Below, piece by piece: positions 55,211 to 64,000 of a stretch of 64,000 nt of DNA; within the stretch, counting starts at the first letter, position 1, and each line of letters opens with the position of its first letter. The stretch spans positions 1,797,939-1,861,938 of the forward strand of contig JACEVL010000478.1 of assembly GCA_020284085.1 (NCBI GenBank). Direction: 5' to 3'. Origin of the DNA: Aporrectodea caliginosa (taxonomy: Eukaryota; Annelida; Clitellata; Crassiclitellata; Lumbricidae). Position numbers and translations under genes: made by a program. The notes beneath the pieces were generated by a model. That model saw nothing but the letters and a program-made list of their open reading frames with translations. It searched no databases and had not been told where the DNA came from.

Positions 55211-56049
55211 CAAAGACGCTGTATTGCTGTAACTGTATAGGCCTATAGGTCTAAGGGGAAAATTGTCCATGATAAGCCTGCTTAGAAATGCAGAATTTAT
55301 TATGTAGCCTAAATGATTAAAAAAATTATCGAAATCAAGTCAGAAGACTTCAAACAACGATAATGGCGCGATATAATATGCTAACAATCAAAATCGACAT
55401 GTAGGCCTAACACTGAAGCCTATACGATAAAAACAATTATAAATGGCATGAATAACCTTTAAATTCGTTTAGCATTTGTACATGAAGTAAGTTGAATAAA
55501 AGTGTAGACTACGTTGGAGCTGCACTTTTGAACACCGGTGTTCAATTAAGGACTCGTTGGTATGCTATATTTGAACGCATGCGTTCAATTTTTGACCACG
55601 ACATGATGAATATTAATCTCGTCTTCGTCCGCGAATTCGTGATCTTGTCGAATAGTTCACCAAGTTTGTGTTAAATATTCAGTCGGGCATCGCAGTAGAA
55701 ATTTTTATGAAATCGAGATATTATAATAATCTTATGTTTCGCTTTGTTTACGATATATTTTTTCATTTTGCAAAGCCATACGTCCATCGAGGCTCAACCA
55801 TATGGTTCATGAATATTAAAATTACGTCTACGTACGCGACCCACTTTCGTTTTTGGCGGCATAATTTATAATTATAATGGCGGTTATGTTTCGAAAAAAT
55901 CTGTTGGAAAGGTTCATTTTGTGCTTAAAATTGTTGTAAAACTACACAAGCGTGAGTATTTTTCCACACGAAATGTGCAAACGTGACCTCATTATATTCA
56001 GTAGCAAATTTGCAAAGTAGGCTACTTTAGACGCTATAGCCTATGCATC
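55211..56049. other. Unassigned AT-rich sequence
   Basis: No gene recognised. GAACACCGGTGTTC and GAACGCATGCGTTC palindromes at about 55530 and 55574 belong to the same word family as the flanking hairpin region. Confidence 0.35.
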
Positions 56050-56310
56050 GCTCAAATCGGGGAATTTATGTATCGCTATGATCATGACTTGTTACCACTG
56101 GTATTCAAAGGCTTCTTTTGTCGTACTTCCAGCATCCATTCTTACAACACGAGAGGTTCGAATTCCTATCGTCGTGACTATGCTCACACTAATACTCGTT
56201 TATTCTCTATCAAATTTACTGGTACCTTGGTGTGGAATAATATCCCTCTAGCTATTCGTTCTTCACCTAATCTCTTGATATTCAAAAAAAGCTACGCTCC
56301 CTCCTAGTTA
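56050..56310 (+). pseudogene. Jockey/CR1-like LINE C-terminal fragment
   Basis: Reads YRYDHDLLPLVFKGFFC, SSIHSYNTRGSNSYRR, FTGTLVWNNIPLAIRSSPNL and FKKSYAPS then stop. This is the HSYNTR ... VWN-IP-IR-S C-terminal consensus, same type as 823-1065. A 3' UTR probably follows. Confidence 0.8.
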
Positions 56311-58707
56311 ATGAATTAATTGACTTAACTTAGTTGTATTTGTCTGTACTGCTATTTTAGTTAAGATTGTAGCCTATATTGTTTTGTTAATGTCGTTTAA
56401 TGGTCTCTTCTTATGTTTTTGTTTGTTTATTCCAATCTAAGTATCGACTGGCTGTAATTTAGCGGGATCCATGATCCCTTCTGGACCCCATGTAACCAGT
56501 AGGCCTACATATCAATTCATTGCCTTATTGTTTCATTGTTTTAATCTTTTATTTCCATGTGTTTAACTGTACTTCCCACTCATTCCTTTTACTTTCGATA
56601 TTTAGTTTAAATTAGTTAAGGTTAGTTAAGATTTTTATGTTAATCAAGTCAACAACTGTTATACTATGTAAAGCATCTTTCGGTCGCCACATATTATGTT
56701 GAAATTGTATAGAGGTGTCCCTACTTAGCGGGATCTTTGATCCCTTCAGGGCCTTCCCTTGTGGCATTCAACAATCCATACTTAAAAGTGCAATCTGATT
56801 TGTAATATTATTGTTTATTGTTGTTTGGCTACAAATATACGATTATTGATAGTACTTGTAATATCGCAACTTCTGATTCCTCGGTATCAATTTATTATGG
56901 AAGGCAATTAACCCATTAGCACCTAACATGGATAATAACCCATTTAGCACTTAACATGGATGGATAATAATTGCTTTCGGTGCGATTCTTGTATTTTTGG
57001 GAACAATTTTTTCTCAGATTTAAAGACTCCTTGAGGCTTGCGCCAGATCATTTCAGCATGAAGCAAATTTCAGAGTGGCATGCGGGTACGCAGCACAGAA
57101 ATATTACAATTTAAAAGTGCATGTACATCGTCATCACAAACAGGTCATAAATACTGCTGTCAAATTTGCTGATTAAGGGTCAGATCCAATAACTTCAAGT
57201 GACAAGGGCGAAGTAGTCGGTAGTGGTGTTTCACTGCCTGAATTTGATGTTGTTTAACATGCTTCCGATAGCATTTGGGAATTTATAAAGTTTATAATTA
57301 AATGTGATTTTTTTTCTTTACAGATTAAAAAACGTAAAGTTGATGTTAGAGTTCATTATTAAGTAGACAGTGTTAACTGCTAGAATAGATAATAGATTGG
57401 ATCCCAAAAGTCTCTTTAAAACACATCAATTTCAAAACAGGCTTTCGAGTGGTCCATTAGAAGTTTGGGGATTATTACGATTATGATTATTTGTGTGGTC
57501 TCTTTTTGTATAGGGTGCTGGCCGAATGTTACTCGTGTACCAGTAGTTCACTTGTAGAGCACGAGACACATTTCAGCCAGGGAAGTGAGAAGGAAAGAGG
57601 CCAGCATTTTCCAGCTTTCTCTGTAATAGTTGTGTTGAAGGTCAGTGACCGTTGATTCAGAAAGTTTTCTGTGGTCTAATTTTTATTACAATTTCTCATT
57701 GCTATAAATTTACACAAAATGCAAGGAGCAATTCAATGTGCCATGGTGAAAACAAATAATTTATAATAATGGTTTGCAAATTAGGCCTACTGTTGAATGT
57801 AAGTTCTTTTTAAGGATATTATAACAGTTTCATTAGTTGAATGTTCAAGCCATTTTATAAACTAAAACTGATACATTTTCAGCTGCTCAAATATATTTCC
57901 ATATTTGATATTTTCAACCTATGCAGTGTACCTAAGCTATAGGACAATGATGATTCGTACAATTGCTTCTCTCTGTGTCTTCATGCCTGCCTTTCAATGT
58001 GCATAATGTTCAATCAAACGTCATCTATTACATTTTTACACATACTGTAGTACTAGTCATTCTGAATGTTGTGCACTTTGTTTCAGATCATTGCAGACAA
58101 TGCATGCTGTGGCACAGTCTTTGGAGACAGCGGAGAGTGAGCCCTGCATATCGTTGCTCTGACAGTGAGCGACGACATACCCGCATTTTCATTGTGGGTG
58201 TCACTGGGTGACACAGCTGTGACTAAAGTGCCAAAGACCAATATTCTGAGTGCCACCCTGCTGCTGCTTGTCTCACACTATATTTTCGACCTAGAATACT
58301 CTAGGTTTTATGCTAATCTTTTGGGCGTTCTCCAAACTCTGACAATTATGTGAAGGACACCAGCAAGCAGTTCAAATTTTTCATTACAAAACTGTGCTGT
58401 TATTTAAAGTTTGCCGGAGTCATTACCCGAGATTAACTATACGTCTTATCCTGTGACACTGACAAAATCTTACAGAACCATTATTTGCAGGATTTTCAGT
58501 TGCTAAAGTTGAATGTGAAATTTGAATGTTAACAATTATCATCAATGTCAATGGCATTGTAATTAATTTCAAGTTAATCATTATTTGCAGGATTTTCAGT
58601 TGCAGGATATTTGTAGTTCTATGTTCTGTTGGAATTGCATACATGTGTGCTTTTATATTTTTGATTAGCATTTGGATTTAAATTTAAATATCCATGAGAC
58701 TTGGTTG
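56311..58707. other. Intergenic region without recognised genes
   Basis: Two imperfect palindromic blocks AGCGGGATCCATGATCCC (about 56461) and AGCGGGATCTTTGATCCC (about 56728) are related. A weak zinc-finger-like reading occurs at about 57065-57180 (ACGYAAQKYYNLKVHVHRHH) without the first cysteine. 58475-58500 and 58580-58605 share ATTATTTGCAGGATTTTCAG. Nothing else recognised. Confidence 0.35.
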
Positions 58708-59167
58708 TGGGTCATTCACATATATATTATATCCGGACAGAGGGAGGGAGGGTCATGCAAATGCGGACAAGGGAGGAAGTCTTATGGCTTAAGATGGGTC
58801 TGCATGTACATGTACAAGGCTTTTAGTTCAACCTGCTTTAAGCACTAACTTCATTTATAAGATGGGAGACATTGATTCAGTTTTTACAGCTTTGAGTGCT
58901 GTAATTGACGTATGGAAACTTGCTTTACTTTCAAGTTTCAAATAGCATGTATATATTCAGACAATTCAATTATGCATGTGCTTATAAATTAAGATATAGA
59001 ACAAGAAGTTTTGTAAGGGTGTCTTCTGCATGTTAGTGCATTATAATTGTTACCTGGCTTTGGAGTGCAGACGTCTGCAAAGTGGGAGAGTAAGGCCAAA
59101 AGCGGACAAAGGGTGATGGAGGGTCCAAAGGAGGTATTTTTGGGGGCGTCCTTTATGGACGAACCCT
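58708..59167. mobile_element. Candidate MITE related to the GGGTCGTCC family
   Basis: The right end, read inverted, is AGGGTTCGTCCATAAAGG; the left end is GTGGGTCATTCACATATA. Both resemble decayed versions of AGGGGTCGTCCATTAA (element at 6222-6652). Interior GGAGGGAGGG/CCTCC words are arranged near both ends. No TSD. Confidence 0.35.
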
Positions 59168-59311
59168 TGCTGTGCAATTGCATTGAAGTATGATTAGTTT
59201 ATATCTCAATTCTGACTTTCATATAATAGCTGTGCTAATATTTTGTCTTAATTTTTGAATATATTAGGCCTATACATGCAATTGCTTTCGTTATATTGTA
59301 TTGTATATTAT

Positions 59312-62300
59312 GTATATATACAGGAGGTGCGTTGCGTTTATCGTGTGCACACACCAGTGCGTTCAGCTCCGTCTAGTTTAGCTATTTTCTTCGGTTTTTG
59401 TAGCTTAACTGAATTGTTGAATTTATATACTTACGACCACAGTTCTTCGGACTAGTCGTTGCTACTTTTCAACGGATTACTCTCTTTTGTTAAAGAGTAA
59501 ACTTGGTTTGATTTTCGTCTAATCTTCGTCAGGCTCAGTGCACGTTATTGGATGTACGTTATTGGATGTACGCTGTTATACTTCGTCACATGCCAATCGT
59601 CGGCCAGACAATCGTCGGCTTACGTCTACGTCTTCATCTGCTATTGAGCGTTTCTTCGCTGCTAGTCTAATCTGACATAATGGCTCGAACGACCTACTCA
59701 TCTGTGGAACTTCGTTCAACCTGGTCGAATTGTTTTCGACCTTCTCGCAGCCTACGAAAGATACTGTTTAGGGCCCAGATTTGGTGCCCTGCCAGCTGCC
59801 GCCAGGATCGCTCTCTTCCTGTGAGCTCTTCGGGTGAGACAGCGCCTATAGCTCCGTCTATCTCTACCTCATCTTCCACTCCTCCGTTGGCGCCTCAGTA
59901 TCCTTCTCAGAACTCTACCAACTCGTCTGATCATCCGCTCATCCACTCTCCAGGTTTGCGATTTGCTTCGTGGAATGCCCGCTCCTTATCAGACAAGCAC
60001 GCCTTCGTCTCTCAGTCGCTTCTTGATGGCCAACTCGATGTCCTCGCCGTTACTGAGAGTTGGCATCAATGTTCTGAAGACACATCGATCCTGCGAGCGA
60101 CGCCTCCAGGCTACTCATCCCGGGACTGTCCGCGACCACCTCACCCTGATGGCCACCCAGCCCGTGGAGGTGGTATCGTCATCTTCTTCCGCTCATCTCT
60201 TCGGCTCACTCAAGTCTCCATCGATACGTCGTTAACCACGTTCGAAGCTCTCTGTCTGAGCATAGCCACTCCTCGCGGCTCAGTAACACTTCTTACCGTT
60301 TACAGACCTGGCTCAACTCCTCCTACTGGACAATTCTTTGAGGAATTTTCATCCGTTCTAGAAAGCCTCATTACTCGCAATAGCCAGCTCGTCATCCTCG
60401 GAGACTTTAATCTTCACCTTGAAGATCCTACTTCTCCTACCTCCTCTCGTTTCCTCGACCTCCTTACCCAGTTTGGCCTACGTCAGCATGTTGGCGAGGC
60501 CACACACCGCTCGGGTGGCTTCCTCGACCTCGTCATTACTTCTGACGATGATCGGATCGACGATCTACAGATACTTCCTCCAACGCTCTCTGATCACTCG
60601 TTCGTTCAATTCATCCTTCCATCCATCCATCTTCAACCTATCCACTCCGTTCGGATGCTGCGGGGGTGGAAATCCTTCGATTGCCAGGCTTTCAGCGCTG
60701 CCCTCCGCAACTCCCACCTCTTCTCGCCTCATGAGACTCTTGATGCTCTCACCGTCGACCAATTGTTCGACCTCTACACCTCCACCACAACGCTCTTGCT
60801 GGATACGATGCTTCCTCGTCGCAGCGTCAGGACCCGTCTTCGACCGTTGGCGGTTTGGTTCGACGGAGAATGCCACCAGTCACGTCGCCGCGCCCGTTGC
60901 GCTGAGAGACGATTTCGCCGTTCCAAAGATCCAAGCGACCGTCTAGTCTGGATAAAAAAACTGCGTGCCCTCCATCGTCTCTACCACCAGAAGGAGGCCG
61001 CATACTGGGAACAACTCGTCGCTCGAAATGCCAAGAATCCAAAGCGCCTTTGGTCCTCCATCTCTGGACTTCTCGGTCGACCATCTCGACCTTCGGAGAT
61101 TCCTGCCTTTTCTGCCGATGACTTTCTGGACATGCTCACCGCGAAGACTGACCGTCTTCGCGCATCTACGACAGACGCTCCTCCTCCAACATTCTCCTCA
61201 ACGACGTCTGTCTTCGAAGGCTTCCGACCTATTGTGGAGTCGGATCTCCGCTCGGTTTTTTCTTCTGTGAATTTAAAATCGTGTGAATTAGACTCTTTAC
61301 CTCCTTTTATTATAACTGACATTCTAGATGATATTGCTCCTTTCTTTCTGTACCTGTTTAATAGATCACTTTCTGAGGGTTGCATCCCTGCCTCGCAAAA
61401 ACGAGCCGTAGTCTTTCCTGCACTCAAGAAGGCCAATCTTGACCCTAACCTCTGTCAAAACTATCGACCCATTTCAAATCTATCTTTTCTGTCTAAGACT
61501 TTAGAACGACTAGTATCGTTGCAACTTCTCCCCTATCTTGAGCACTCGGGACTCCTTCCCTCCCACCAGTCTGGTTACAGGGCTTACCACTCAACAGAAA
61601 CAGCCCTACTCTCCTTGCTTTCTGATATATATTCAGCTGTTGACAAGTCTCAAGTTACTCTTTTGGCTCTCTTTGACGTCTCCGCAGCCTTTGACATGGT
61701 CGACCATGAAATTCTACTACAACGGCTTGAGACCTCCTGTGGACTCAAGGGTCCTCCTCTCCTTTGGCTTCGGTCCTACTTGTCTGATCGCACCCAAATG
61801 ATCATCTCTGGTGACTCCAGGACTCAGTGGGTCCCTGTTATTTTGGGTGTTCCTCAGGGTTCTGTCCTAGGCCCGCTCTTATTCATTTTATACACAGCTA
61901 ATATTCCCTCTCTTTTCCCTAACCACTCTGCGACTGGCCACCTTTTTGCTGATGATGTCCAAGCTTGTGTCCATGGACCCCCTTCTGCTCAACTCCTTCT
62001 CGCTAGTCAAATTGAGGCTCTCTCCCAAGATCTTCATCTCTGGATGTCTTCTAATCGTCTTTCCTTAAACTCTTCTAAAACCCAGCTAATTTGGTTTGGA
62101 ACTCCTCAGCAGCTCAAAAAACTTGACTATGCATTACTCTCTGAAAGGTTTCCTCGTTTTACCTTTTCGTCTAGTGTCCGAGACCTGGGTGTCACTCTAG
62201 ACAGTTCTCTAACTTTTACTGAACACATTGCCATGCTTACTCGCTCTTCCTACTTCCAACTAAGGCGTCTCAGGGCTATTCGCAAATCTGTTTCTTCCTC

Positions 62301-62855
62301 GACCTTTACCTCAATTGTCCACGCTTTCGTCTGCTCTCGAATAGACTACTGTAATTCTCTCCTTGTTGGTCTCCCTAAGGTTCGGCTATCTCCTCTACAG
62401 TCAGTACTTAATGCTGCTGCTAGACTGATTGCTCGTCTTCCTCGATTCTCTCACATCTCTACATTCATGGTTGAAGAACTTCACTGGCTCCCTCTATCTG
62501 TCCGAATACAATTCAAGGTTCTTATTTTAGTCCTTAAGTCTCATCTGGGTCTTGCTCCGAAGTACCTTTGCGACCTCATGCTTCGCCCACTCTCTGCCAC
62601 TTCGCTGCGTCCTCTCCGATCCTCTGATCGGCTTGACCTTTTTGTTCCTCGTGTCAGGACTGCAATGGCTCAATCCAGATCCTTCGCCTGCATAGGTCCT
62701 TCTCTGTGGAATGGACTTCCTCCACCGGTTCGCTCTGCCATCCTTTCTGGTAGTCTCTCCTCATCTTTTTCGAAACTAAAATCCTGCCTTTTCTCTCGGG
62801 TTGCTCGCACTGGGAGCGCTTCTGAAAGGCTTTTGCTGTGAGAAGCGCTTTATAA
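59312..62855 (+). mobile_element. Complete CR1-like non-LTR retrotransposon with candidate 19-bp TSD
   Basis: 5' UTR of about 370 bases, one long ORF, then a very short 3' UTR ending TGTGAGAAGCGCTTTATAA. ATATTGTATTGTATATTAT occurs exactly at 59293-59311 and 62856-62874, a candidate 19-bp TSD. Because it is AT-rich and could overlap a tail repeat, the outer boundaries are less certain than the ORF. Confidence 0.8.
59680..62841 (+). CDS. CR1-like endonuclease/reverse transcriptase ORF, intact
   Basis: 1053 residues without a stop. Residues about 93-310 are an AP-type endonuclease: FASWNARSL (N99), VTESWH (E126), VYRPGSTPP, ILGDFNLHL (D242, N244) and the terminal LSDHSFV (D305, H306). Residues about 575-850 are the reverse transcriptase: NYRPISNLSFLSK, LFDVSAAFDMVDHEIL (D666), GVPQGSVLGPLLF (723-735) and HLFADDVQ (D758, D759), then LGVTLDSSLTF. 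The C-terminal part (SRIDYCNSLLVGLP, LNAAARLI, ELHWLPL, SLWNGLPPPVRS) is the usual CR1/L2 region. All catalytic residues visible to me are present. The first 90 residues are Ser/Pro-rich and unrecognised; there is no separate ORF1. It nicks target DNA and reverse-transcribes its own RNA, and is probably able to mobilise SINEs with the same tail. Confidence 0.95.
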   Translation: MARTTYSSVELRSTWSNCFRPSRSLRKILFRAQIWCPASCRQDRSLPVSSSGETAPIAPSISTSSSTPPLAPQYPSQNSTNSSDHPLIHSPGLRFASWNARSLSDKHAFVSQSLLDGQLDVLAVTESWHQCSEDTSILRATPPGYSSRDCPRPPHPDGHPARGGGIVIFFRSSLRLTQVSIDTSLTTFEALCLSIATPRGSVTLLTVYRPGSTPPTGQFFEEFSSVLESLITRNSQLVILGDFNLHLEDPTSPTSSRFLDLLTQFGLRQHVGEATHRSGGFLDLVITSDDDRIDDLQILPPTLSDHSFVQFILPSIHLQPIHSVRMLRGWKSFDCQAFSAALRNSHLFSPHETLDALTVDQLFDLYTSTTTLLLDTMLPRRSVRTRLRPLAVWFDGECHQSRRRARCAERRFRRSKDPSDRLVWIKKLRALHRLYHQKEAAYWEQLVARNAKNPKRLWSSISGLLGRPSRPSEIPAFSADDFLDMLTAKTDRLRASTTDAPPPTFSSTTSVFEGFRPIVESDLRSVFSSVNLKSCELDSLPPFIITDILDDIAPFFLYLFNRSLSEGCIPASQKRAVVFPALKKANLDPNLCQNYRPISNLSFLSKTLERLVSLQLLPYLEHSGLLPSHQSGYRAYHSTETALLSLLSDIYSAVDKSQVTLLALFDVSAAFDMVDHEILLQRLETSCGLKGPPLLWLRSYLSDRTQMIISGDSRTQWVPVILGVPQGSVLGPLLFILYTANIPSLFPNHSATGHLFADDVQACVHGPPSAQLLLASQIEALSQDLHLWMSSNRLSLNSSKTQLIWFGTPQQLKKLDYALLSERFPRFTFSSSVRDLGVTLDSSLTFTEHIAMLTRSSYFQLRRLRAIRKSVSSSTFTSIVHAFVCSRIDYCNSLLVGLPKVRLSPLQSVLNAAARLIARLPRFSHISTFMVEELHWLPLSVRIQFKVLILVLKSHLGLAPKYLCDLMLRPLSATSLRPLRSSDRLDLFVPRVRTAMAQSRSFACIGPSLWNGLPPPVRSAILSGSLSSSFSKLKSCLFSRVARTGSASERLLL

Positions 62856-62874
62856 ATATTGTATTGTATATTAT

Positions 62875-62969
62875 ACAATATATATACGTGTATTCTCTCA
62901 ACTCTGAAGATGTGTGGTTATGGCAAGTGTTCATAGGTTGGGAACACTAGTGTTCATGAAGAGCACATT
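62875..62969. other. Short AT-rich spacer
   Basis: Sequence between the LINE TSD and the second hairpin/GTGTTC region; nothing recognised. Confidence 0.3.
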
Positions 62970-63560
62970 GTTGTGTTCCTTTCATGAGCACTAGCGTTTA
63001 GAGCAGGGTTTGAACGCCCGGACGCGTTCTATTAGTGTTACATTTACGCGTTAAAGCATTTGCACACGTCATGCGTTAACGAGTAGAACACCCATCAAGC
63101 GTTTAAAAATCGTAACACTAGTGTTCAGAAATTTAATGCTAGCGTTAACATTAGAAACGCCGGACGCGTTCTATTAGTGACGCGCATAGGTGTTCAATAA
63201 TCATAACACTAGTGTTCAAAAACTTAATGCCAGCGTTAACATTAGAAACGCCGGACGCGTTCTATTAGTGACGCGCATAGGTGTTCAATAATCATAACAC
63301 TAGTGTTCAAAAACTTAATGCCAGCGTTAACATTAGAAACGCCCGGACGCGTTCTATTAGTGTTACAATTTGGCGTTTAAAAATGTGTTCTAGTTGTGAA
63401 CACTCGGCTTTAGAGTGTACCTAGGTGTTGAAAATCTTTTCTTACGTACTGCAACTCGCTACTAGAAGTACCACAATTCGCTAGCTAAGGACTGAAAATT
63501 GTGGTACATAGGGCCTAAGTGTTTCTTAAGTACTGAAATTTGCAAGTGGTTACTTGTCAC
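62970..63560. repeat. Hairpin-bearing repeat region, right copy, with 91-bp tandem units
   Basis: Tandem units start at 63141, 63232 and 63323 (AGCGTTAACATTAGAAACGC, GGACGCGTTCTATTAGTGAC, GCGCATAGGTGTTCAATAAT, CATAACACTAGTGTTCAAA). A hairpin GTACCACAAT/ATTGTGGTAC follows at 63468-63477 and 63498-63507. The words and hairpin match 54950-55210. Confidence 0.75.
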
Positions 63561-64000
63561 TCGCGAGTCGTTACTTAAGTATGGACAGTAAGGGAATTGT
63601 AAAAAAATAACTGAGTGGGGGGGATTAGACGTTGATTTATGTGCAGTTTTTGCGAAATGTAGACTTTACTATAGGAGCCTAAGAAAGACTAGAGGGGTTG
63701 AACCCCCCCCAACCCCCCGGCAATTCTCACCCTGAGTATGGAGGACGTCCTACAACTAGTGAAGGCTAAGTACAAAAAGTACCACGACGTCTATCAGTAT
63801 TACAATGCATACTTAAACTGCTTCACACTTCGACACATATGCAAAGTATCTTTAATACACATTCATGCTCAAACTGTGCCCAATATACTTCATCAGATCC
63901 GACGTGGACCTGCCATTTTACTTTGATAAAATAGATTTTTTATTTCGCCAAAAGAATATTGGTAAATTTGTATAAGTATAAGCTTATAAATAGGACCGTA
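63561..64000. other. Unassigned sequence
   Basis: No gene recognised; a short ORF at 63738-63926 has no motif. Confidence 0.3.

Noticed and set aside
57065..57180. Zinc-finger-like reading ACGYAAQKYYNLKVHVHRHH
   Set aside because: The first cysteine is missing and there is no neighbouring finger or splice context; too weak to call.

Overview
The window is nuclear DNA of a eukaryote, almost certainly an invertebrate animal. It has long non-coding stretches, microsatellites, minisatellites, CR1/L2-, jockey- and RTE-like non-LTR retrotransposons, many short terminal-inverted-repeat elements, tRNA-derived SINEs, and two spliced exons of an animal carbonic anhydrase-related gene. The CR1-rich repertoire and the frequent palindromic word TAGGCCTA suggest a marine deuterostome (echinoderm, hemichordate or similar). 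That placement is inference. No rRNA, functional tRNA, CRISPR or prokaryotic operon is visible.

1-9.2 kb holds retrotransposon remnants and a broken TauD/TfdA-type dioxygenase (4799-5829, minus). 9.25-19.45 kb is a large imperfect inverted duplication centred near 15.3 kb. Each arm carries one intact intronless 342-codon dioxygenase gene (10720-11748 minus; 17517-18545 plus), so the genes lie head to head. Copies of their 5' flank also stand upstream of the pseudogene and, without any gene, at 1.8-2.9 kb. 19.5-29.6 kb is AT-rich. It contains a 2.3 kb satellite of 25-bp units next to a degenerate C2H2 zinc-finger exon; a paralogue at 27.6-28.4 kb has the same flanks around a single unit. 29.6-38.4 kb contains three hAT-like elements with 8-bp target-site duplications (TSDs), an RTE-like retrotransposon with one nonsense codon, and CR1 remnants.

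38.6-51.2 kb is the only host gene structure I can reconstruct across introns: two consecutive minus-strand exons (51070-51206, then 38619-38810) of a carbonic anhydrase-related protein 10/11 gene, separated by a 12.3 kb intron. The intron is filled by a degraded satellite of two alternating monomer types (about 41.2-50.3 kb), into which a CR1-like LINE, several hAT-like MITEs, SINEs and an R2-like endonuclease fragment have inserted, often nested. The first exon's splice donor forms the edge of a 20-bp minisatellite, so the donor sequence is reiterated about 29 times. The second exon's acceptor lies beside a 51-bp minisatellite.

51.3-64 kb contains nested DNA transposons (including a 1.39 kb element with 20-bp perfect inverted repeats inside a small hAT element), a 13-bp minisatellite, an unusual pair of hairpin-bearing regions at 55.0 and 63.5 kb, and a complete CR1-like retrotransposon (59312-62855) with an uninterrupted 1053-codon endonuclease/reverse transcriptase ORF and a 19-bp candidate TSD.

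The genes do not form a common pathway. The main content is the history of duplication and insertion, much of which is dated relatively by TSDs and by paralogous empty sites inside the window.
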